From Saccharina japonica (Eukaryota; Sar; Phaeophyceae; Laminariales; Laminariaceae), in NCBI GenBank assembly GCA_008828725.1, contig MEHQ01003677.1, positions 809,484-873,483 of the forward strand: a DNA stretch of 64,000 nt, given 5' to 3'. The notes under the pieces are model-generated. The model saw only the letters and a program-made list of their open reading frames with translations, searched no databases and was not told the DNA's origin. Below, piece by piece: positions 56,813-64,000 of the stretch (positions are counted from its first letter, which is position 1; each line of letters begins with the position of its first letter). The translations under genes were made by a program, and so were the position numbers.

Positions 56813-57250
56813 TGTAGGGAAAGTAGACTAAAAATGTCGATCAACAGATGCTACAAGAGTTTTAGCCTTTTAAACTCGATTTCCACCACATTCTCCCTCA
56901 CTAAACCTGACTTATCTCTTCGGTGTAAGTCAGGAACCCCGATGAGACTCTGAGTATACAAGTTTTACCTCCGACTTTTCGGTACTGGACTCAGTATGCA
57001 AATGATCGCATTGCTCTCATCGTTCCTTTCTGGGTGTTTTCTAAGTGAGTGAGTTTTACAGGTTCTTGAACATGAGATTTTTCCCATTTTTTCCTTTTTT
57101 ATGGGATGATGAAGGTGAGGATCGAACCATCGAGCTCACTCTTCAGAATCTCACGCCCTGCCGACGACGCCATTGTAGGGAAAGTAGACTAAAAATGTCG
57201 ATCAACAGATGCTACAAGAGTTTTACTCGATTTCCACCACAATTCTGATC
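56813..57250. repeat. Pair of ~52-bp direct repeats
   Basis: tgtagggaaagtagactaaa ... gctacaagagtttta occurs at 56813-56865 and 57174-57226, offset 361 bp, identical for about 52 bp, then diverging by a small indel. A tRNA-like sequence lies directly before the second copy. Confidence 0.88.
57114..57171 (-). other. tRNA-Met-like fragment
   Basis: On the minus strand: GTCGGCAGGGCGTGAGATTC then TGAAGAG, later GGTTCGATCCTCACC. Box B is perfect and the flanks resemble elongator tRNA-Met (GGCAGCGCGTCAG ... TCTGAAGG ... GTTCGATCCTCAC), but the CAT anticodon loop is lost and the acceptor stem does not close. Pseudogene or SINE head. Confidence 0.4.
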
Positions 57251-57578
57251 AACATTTTCCATGTTATTGGCAGGCGTTACATTCTTGGGCCCCAGGGGAC
57301 ACACAGGACTGTCAGGTGAGGCTTCATGCTCGCTCAGCCAGCTGCTGTGTCTAGTAGTGTTCGGCGCGACGAGCACAACACACAGCGACATGATGACGAG
57401 ACGAGGAGACCCTCGAGAGGGTTCGATGGTCGCCATCCTCCTTGCCGTTTTGCACATCAGCACCCACGCGCGAGCGCTCCTCCTTCTCCTCCCGAATGCA
57501 CCGTCGTTGTGTTCCAGTTCTGCTGCTGCGATGCGTCATCTTCACCCGATGAAGCACCAACATCAACCTGCCAACCAA

Positions 57579-58547
57579 CTAGCCATGCTGTCGCCTATCA
57601 CCACAGCGGCGACGGCGGCACGAGCAGCCCCGGGAGGGCGCCATTCCCAGACGTCTTGCTCTGCAGCAGCCAAGAGCATCGTCTCCCAGCATGATGGTAC
57701 CGACGGCATATCTACGAGGTCTATGACGACGAGTATCGACGTCGCGCAATTCCTGAAGAAAGGCCCCTGCCCGAGTGTATTCCCCCAAGACGACCTCGAA
57801 GCCCCTCATCAGTGCGGCGAAGCGATCTTGAAAAGTGACCTTCGCTGAAACCGGCGTCCCTTTTTCCATCGAACCCCCCCAAACCCCCTTCTTCGGCGCG
57901 AACTGTTGTATGCGGACCCCGGAACACGATGTCAACATCTTGAAAACAGCCTCGTTCACGACCAGATCTTCGCCGAGCATTTCTCGAATCCGCTCCTTGG
58001 TAAAAAACTGCACTACTCCTGACAGCGCAAACAATCGCTTGGTACCGTCTTTGGTCCATGCCGTTATACGACGCTCCGCCGCCTCTTTTTCTTCGATGGC
58101 CTCATTAGGATTTGGTGCAATGATCGCCCCGTCGTGAGATGCCCCTACCCCCGCAAGTTGAGCTCCTACTCCCACTGCTGGTTGATGATTTTGCATCGTA
58201 TTGACTTGCTCAACCAACCCTTGAATCATCGGCAATGCAACTGCCAGCTGCTCAACGATAGTTGTGATGCGAGCCGTATTTTCGTGCATTTGGTCCGCAA
58301 AACCGACCTGGGCCACCACGAGATCATTACCCACAGCCGCCTCAGCAAGTACCTGCTGACCCGGCTCTGCACCCCCTCCTCCGATCCCACCATGCATCGC
58401 TCCTGCTCCTTCGCCAATGACTACCTCGTCCACATCAAGCGCCCCGGCCGCAACCCCAGCAGCTGCCGCGCCGAGAGCAGCTGCAGCAGCAATTCCGGCG
58501 TCAGCTATAGCAGGAGCATTCTCCACAGCAACAGCAGGAACTGCCAT
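57579..58547 (-). CDS. Element ORF1, Gag-like position, unknown
   Basis: Frame of 322 codons from the first in-frame ATG (MAVPAVAVENAP). The frame is open further upstream through a poly-Ala (GCN) tract to about 58724 without another ATG. The N-terminus is Ala/Val/Gly-rich; a probable coiled coil follows (NTARITTIVEQLAVALPMIQ, then GLVEQVNTMQ). A globular-looking part (KDGTKRLFALSGVVQFFTKE, IREMLGEDLVVNEAVFKMLT, FQDRFAALMRGFEVVLGEY) sits at about residues 155-280. The last ~50 residues become Arg/Cys-rich, suggesting a frameshift near 57730. First ORF after A1, the usual gag position in DIRS-order elements; no zinc knuckle. Family not recognised. Confidence 0.5.
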   Translation of the reverse strand: MAVPAVAVENAPAIADAGIAAAAALGAAAAGVAAGALDVDEVVIGEGAGAMHGGIGGGGAEPGQQVLAEAAVGNDLVVAQVGFADQMHENTARITTIVEQLAVALPMIQGLVEQVNTMQNHQPAVGVGAQLAGVGASHDGAIIAPNPNEAIEEKEAAERRITAWTKDGTKRLFALSGVVQFFTKERIREMLGEDLVVNEAVFKMLTSCSGVRIQQFAPKKGVWGGSMEKGTPVSAKVTFQDRFAALMRGFEVVLGEYTRAGAFLQELRDVDTRRHRPRRYAVGTIMLGDDALGCCRARRLGMAPSRGCSCRRRRCGDRRQHG

Positions 58548-58731
58548 CCCATCCGCATTCCTCGCCGCAGCAACTGCGACAACAGCCGCAGCAGCAGCAG
58601 CAGCAGCCGCAGCCGCAGCAGCCGCAGCAGCAGCAGCATCTTCACCAACCCCCACGTTGCCTGACCCTTCTCCCCTTGCTGCGTCGGCACGGAGTGGGTG
58701 TGCGTTTTTCCACGCTTGAGCTTCTTATTTT

Positions 58732-58967
58732 ACTGCCCGACCTTCCACCCAGTGCCAAACCCTTGCTCGTCAACACCACGAGTAGAGCCCCGTACTAGAT
58801 GGTCTTCTCCCTTCCTGCCTCAAACCTTCCAACCTCTGTCTCTCCAGCTCAACCAACTGCACCGCCATGATACGTACTTGATAAACCTTTCCCGATCCCC
58901 TCTTTCAATCATGCCAACGATTCAATACCTCTCCACAAACCCCAGATTTCCTTCGTTCAATCTTCCA
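58732..58967 (-). repeat. Split direct repeat A1 (5' end of element)
   Basis: 236 bp matching A2 with one difference noticed. Its outer edge at 58967 marks the 5' end of the element; sequence beyond (ctcataagcgatc) is unrelated to the B1 sequence that follows A2. Confidence 0.93.
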
Positions 58968-61480
58968 CTCATAAGCGATCAGCAGAACGCTCTTTATAAT
59001 TTACTATTCTACTCATCACCACCTGATCTTACTCGGACTGCAGCTGCTGCTGTAAATCAGGAAATAGAACAATTTATTTTTTTGTACGACGACAAAAAAA
59101 CATTTATTATTTTCCGAGATCGCCTCACGAAATGAAGTAATTCCGTTTGGCGCTACTGGAATTTGTAAATTTGGCAAATAAATCAAGATCTTCTTCTCGG
59201 AAAACGAACCGATGGACACCGATTTGGAATGATTTGCAGACGATCTGTTGTGTGTTACCAATCTCGTATATATGTTTTAGAGTTGTGCACTGAAAACAAC
59301 GTTGCTACCGTTATCGTCATGGTCTTCCTGAGTGTGTGCGAGTTGGTACACAGCGTTGCGGCGAGAGCCCTCCGAAGGCACCGAACCCGTCCGCAGCACA
59401 GCAACGTACACAGCAGAGAATGGTCGCAAACCTACTCCGCACGGCCTGCGTTCCATAGCTTTTCTCCACGCCCGGCCGCTCTCGTCCCAGCATATGGGAA
59501 AACCAAGGAATAAAACATATCCGTAAGAAACGCTGCAGCAAGAGGCTGTGCAAGCTGTAGTACGGACTCGTACTTTACATCGGGGGTACCGTGGTACCTG
59601 GTGCCGGTACATGATTCCGATGGAAGAGCAGACAGCAAAAACGCGGCTTCAAACCACACGTCACTATGATGAGCAGAGAGAGACGGAGGCAGGATCTAAG
59701 CACCAGGCAGGAGAAAGACGGGCCCGTCTCTGATCCTCACAGGAGAGCTGTACCCGGCCCCCACAGCTACGTGGCTGTGTCTTTTGTTTGCCTGTCTAGT
59801 CTGAGCGGGCCGAGATCGTGAGTTGCTGGCAGCCACTATTTTCTATTTTCTGCATCATTACCCTTTTCCTTGTAGAAACAGTCAGCAAGAGCTACTTTAT
59901 TTTCGGACAATAAAATATTAGTACGCTTGTATCTTCGTTTACTACCTACTACTTATGTATGTTCAACCCCCCAAATTGAGGGTTCGCCTACTACTACTGT
60001 ACGAGTATATGATCCCCGCTTCTTTTATATGAATGCATGAGGGTCAGAGCACAACATCTATTTGCGGGAGAATGGACGGGTTTCTACATATATTTCGTAT
60101 GGATTTCAGAGGGGAAAATGCATCTTGACTGCTAATGACTGGTGTATTCCTGCTACCCTCTTGATAAAATCATTTTTTCAAAGCCAATATATTTTAGGCT
60201 GTATCTGGTATCCAACAACGAAATGCGGGCGAACGGCCATCTTTACCCTTCTGTCGTGTGGCTTTCAGAGTAGTAAATCATGTATTTGCACTACACTGTG
60301 ATGATGCTGCGGTGGCTTGTTATATATTTGGAATCCAATATGCAAAATATTTTTTTCACCGAATGCGGCAGTCTATATACTCGTCGTAGTATACAGCAGT
60401 AGCGGTGCTTCTGAAGGGCACTACTCCTCACACTATACGACGTATCTGTGCCAAAAGCGATTTCGCGGGCACTACGTATAGAGCGGGCACTCGACGCTCC
60501 CGACGCTGTGTACGTATAGCACCACTATACAACGCTACGACTTGTTTCCTTCGTGAACCCGTGTCCCGGTATGATTTTTTGGCTATTAGCTCTTTGGAAC
60601 TATTTGTGTTGTAGTATGCATTTCTACTTGTCAAATGGTACAACAATAACACCCTTTACTTACATACCATGTAGCATTTAGAGTGTACAACTGTTGACCC
60701 CGTCCATCTTCTTGATTTCTTTTCAGGATCATAAAACAAAAGGAAGAACGATATAAAGGAAGTAATTGGCATCTGACTTTGTCCCAAATACTCTGGTACT
60801 ATCTGAGAAAAACGTAAAGTAAGTTACAGCGGTAGCATCACGACTAGAATGCGCTATAAAAAATATGGTTGCCTTGGATAAGTTGTTTCATTTGTTTGTG
60901 CAGTGTAATCTGTCTGTGCTTTTGAGAGCGGAAAATTGAACGACTTGGTATGCCACTCGGTTCACCGGGAGGCATTCCACGCAACGTACGAAGGGCTTAA
61001 AGTCGACCCTCTCGCCACACAGCAACACTGTGAAATGTAGAGTGCACCTACACCGTTAACACTCACTGGAGGATATGTCCTGCGAAGCCACATGGACATC
61101 GGCTCTTCGGAGCATGCGATGCAAAAGGCTGACAAAATATGACTCCTGTATGATACTACTCTAGTTATTTCAAAAAGCCACCCCCTTGTGTTTGTGACTA
61201 CCCCCCCCCCCCTGTCAAGATTCAAATAAATGCTCGACATGCCACCCAAAATCCAATATTGTGCTTACTCCTCGCTTCTCTCTCTCTGCCCCCGCACGCG
61301 TTCACGGCGAGGTAAGCGGGGGGAACGAAGGGCGAGGGGCGTCGGAGCCGTTCCTCGAAGAGAGCGCCAGAAGAAATGAAAAAAAAACTCGAGATAATGA
61401 GGTGCCGAGATTCCGATACTGAGGCCGGCTCGGAATTAAAAGTATTTATCGTGGGTGTTTCAGGGTTGAACCGACACTAT
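58968..61480. other. No supportable gene
   Basis: Moderately AT-rich unique DNA. A few 60-110-codon frames overlap on both strands at 59230-59660 with no recognisable motif. Poly-C at 61202-61213 and a CT run near 61273-61287. Confidence 0.5.
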
Positions 61481-61489
61481 TTTATATAT

Positions 61490-62250
61490 GTTTATTGTGC
61501 AACCTCATTCCCGGGTACACATTGCAACCTCGGCGATCGTTGAAGTTTGTGCAACGTCTGTTCGATGTTACATTGCGAATCTTGCCATAATTACACAGGT
61601 TGCACAATGTGTTCGATGCGAACGTTGCCAAGGTCAATATGTTTTTTAACATGTTGTACAATCTCAATATTGGGTACATATTGCAACCTCGGCGATCGTG
61701 GGAGTTTGTGCAATGTCTATTGCTGTGAGATTGCCAATCTTGTCCGAATTGCAAAGGTTGCACAACGTGTTCGACGCGAAGGTTGCCAAGGTCTATATGT
61801 TTTAAACATGTTGTACAATCTCAATATCGGGTACATATTGCAACCTCGGCGATCGTGGGAGTTTGTGCAAAACATCTTGATGTTAGGTTGTCAATCTTGT
61901 AGGAATTGAACTGGTTTGCACAACGTTTTCGGCACGAAGGTTGTCAATGGTAATATTTCTGAACCTGTTGTACAATATCATTCTAGGGTACATATTGCAA
62001 CCTCGGCGATCGTGGGAGTTTGTGCAAATGGCCTTGATGTAAGGTTGTCAATCTTGTCAGAAATGCACAGGTTTGCACAACGCTTCCGGCACAAAGGTTG
62101 CCAAGATCTATATTTCTGAAGATGTTGTACAATCTCATTCTAGGGTACATATTCCAGCCTCGGGGATCGTGGGAGTTTGTGCAAAGCACCTTGATGTTAC
62201 AGTAGGTTGTCAATCTGATCCTGCTTTACATACTGCACAAAGGTTTCGTC
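61490..62250 (+). repeat. ~155-bp minisatellite, five units
   Basis: Units contain gcaacctcggcgatcgtggg, agtttgtgcaa, ggttgtcaatcttgt and gttgtacaatctc. The marker cctcggcgatcg (or ccagcctcggggatcg) lies near 61524, 61679, 61838, 61996 and 62147, about 150-160 bp apart. Divergence rises toward the right end. Confidence 0.9.
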
Positions 62251-62259
62251 ACGAAGATT

Positions 62260-64000
62260 GCATCACCTGAACTGGCGGAAGGTGTTGTACATCCTGGTCG
62301 TGCTCTACGTTGTGCGCACCACATTTAAGGACACACCCCATATTAATGTTACTGCGTGTTACCCTGCAGATGTTCGCGGAAAACGCAGCACAACGCAAAT
62401 TAAGGCGACTGCTGCGTGTTGTTAGTCAAGACAATCATTCCCCAATAGCCCGCCATGAGCAGATTGCATATGCGTGGGGACAACACAATAACGCGAAATC
62501 CCATTCAATAGCGCTCTACGTGACATGCCAACCAGCCACGTGCTGGGTAACCTACTTCGTCCACAACGTGCTACGAACCCTGTGATCATACCTTTACACA
62601 ATTGGATATGCTACATGCCGTCACAGTCAACGTAAAGGGGGCTTTCACTCATATTATGCTATGCAGACTTGTGTACAATCTGCCGCTGCGGTGCGTACGT
62701 AACCACCACCCAAGCACAACCCTGAAAGTCAAAAGGCACAGGACAACCGCAGGCGAATGCTCTGTCCGTGTAGCTGATCAAACCTTCCCCCCCTGAACAG
62801 TCTATAGGCTCACATCTACAAATGTCGGCAGGTGAGATGCATCGACTACAATAGCGTCGAAACATAACGGAGAGGTTTTGGGGGTACCGTACAGCGCAGG
62901 CAACGTTGTTTAAAATCTAGGCCTTGAAGATTAAGTGGGGAACACTAGAGTATACACAATCAACACAAGTCACACACATGATGGTATCGAGACACATGGA
63001 CACGCTACGGTAGCGCGGTGCGACACCAACTCACAAATCGCAACCCTCGTGAACCTCCCAAAGCAGGACAACGCCGAACCAGTTCGCTGCCGATATGACC
63101 AGCCACTACGTAGTTCTCCCTGAAACTAGTACAATGCCGCACCTGCTCCCGTACATTAACGTTGGTGGCAGGGGCAAGACGGCCGGCACCTCGGCATTAA
63201 ATTAAAACTGTGTTTACAGCATACGCAAGCATGGATATTAACGTATACGACTGTGACCAGCTACAGCGACCCCTCTGGACGTGCGCCCCTGTGACCAGCT
63301 ACGGGCCTGCAGCGCCTGCTTGTCCGCACATATGGCTCGGGCCCCATACTGCCTAAACGCTACAATACACGCGAATCTTCTTGAATATGCCACTAACATT
63401 ATAGAATAGAACAAATCAACTCCCACGGTAGATTTCATTTCCATTCGGTTTACCTCAACATCACTGAAAGACCGAGAGAAGGCACAGATGGTCGAACAAC
63501 GACTGAAAATCAACATAAACAGTGAATTCCACCGACAATACCAGAGGGCAGGTCCCGCAGCTGTGCTGCTCTCAGAATAACCTCACACCAAATACATACC
63601 TGGTAATTAAACGATACGAACAATTGTCGTCGATGCCCAATCAAAACACGCATCGATCAAGCTCAAACCAATATTCTTACAAAAAAGCGGACAAGGGTAA
63701 CGATGCACGTCCGATGTTTGGTCGCTTTCCCTACTCTTTCACTAGAGTTAATGAATAACAAAAGGAGGACGAACTTCCAAAACTATTCCCCGGCAAATCT
63801 CCTGGCGTTCACAACGACCGGCTATTCAACCGACTCGTGTGTATCGGACGGTTTCAGCTCCCGTTGGGTGCTGTCGGCAAACAGGTGCTCGGCGAATCTT
63901 TCCCGGCTTACTGTGCACGCACTCGCCGGCCTGCCACCTTGTCCACGTGCATCAAGGCCGAGCAGGGGAAGTGTAAACGAGTTAGCCGGAACAAGTTTAT
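62260..64000. other. No supportable gene
   Basis: Unique DNA with only short unrecognised frames. I see no RNA gene or mobile element here. Confidence 0.5.

Larger units (their letters stand above)
51654..58967 (-). mobile_element. DIRS/PAT-type tyrosine-recombinase retroelement
   Basis: On the minus strand the order is A1 (58967-58732), ORF1, ORF2, satellite, RNase H and tyrosine-recombinase remains, B1 (about 52190-52057), A2 (52054-51819), B2 (about 51787-51654). A1 and A2 share 236 bp with one difference noticed; B1 and B2 share about 130 bp with four. This split direct-repeat arrangement (A1 ... B1A2B2) is the hallmark of PAT/Ngaro-like members of the DIRS order, which insert by recombinase and leave no target duplication. 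The near-identical repeats mean recent mobilisation, yet the enzymes are dead and no reverse transcriptase is visible, so it probably moves using proteins from an intact relative. Confidence 0.9.

Noticed and set aside
57261-57848. 195-codon plus-strand frame
   Set aside because: Largely antisense to the DIRS-type element's ORF1 and Ala/Ser/His-rich from composition.

Overview
The window is eukaryotic, repeat-rich, accessory DNA. Reasons: no bacterial-style gene packing; a perfect TTAGGG-type telomeric tract; a Copia-like gag with two zinc knuckles inside a clean LTR element; a LINE 3' fragment; DIRS-order RNase H/tyrosine-recombinase remains; MITEs, tRNA-derived sequences and abundant CTG/CAG runs. 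The mixture, especially the tyrosine-recombinase and LINE families, fits a stramenopile (brown-alga-like) alga, but the lineage is an inference and no host housekeeping gene was recognised.

Layout. 1-2700: complex tandem array (modules A-B-B-A-B) with CTG runs. About 4010-22870 and 27055-46490: two diverged, directly oriented copies of one large unit, broken by different later insertions. Each copy holds, on the minus strand, an unknown ~180-aa protein (called B; 10201-10755 and 37434-37976) and, about 4-6 kb downstream, an unknown ~100-residue coding block (called A; 5827-6126 and 31782-32081). Between them lie arrays of a palindromic GGAAGCTTCC-type motif. A and B stay in frame while their flanks are full of indels, so they look like real proteins of an undescribed repeated unit.

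Insertions into the unit. Copy 1 carries an LTR retrotransposon (16913-21844, target duplication AATGT) that has gag but no pol; its right LTR is split by a 1457-bp terminal-inverted-repeat element. Copy 1 also has a ~1.25-kb extra segment (12703-13954). Copy 2 carries a 1625-bp TIR element (34743-36367) flanked by a 10-bp duplication. The distal part of copy 2 (44861-46920) is repeated with no difference noticed at 48969-51028.

Between the copies (22870-30600) lie a telomere-repeat-centred inverted-repeat element, a broken LINE 3' end, two MITEs and GC-rich or low-complexity DNA. 51654-58967 is a DIRS/PAT-type element on the minus strand with textbook split direct repeats (A1 ... B1 A2 B2). 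Its repeats are nearly identical, but its RNase H and recombinase are wrecked and the place expected for reverse transcriptase is filled by a ~1.5-kb satellite. 61490-62250 is a ~155-bp minisatellite. The rest, to 64000, shows no supportable gene.
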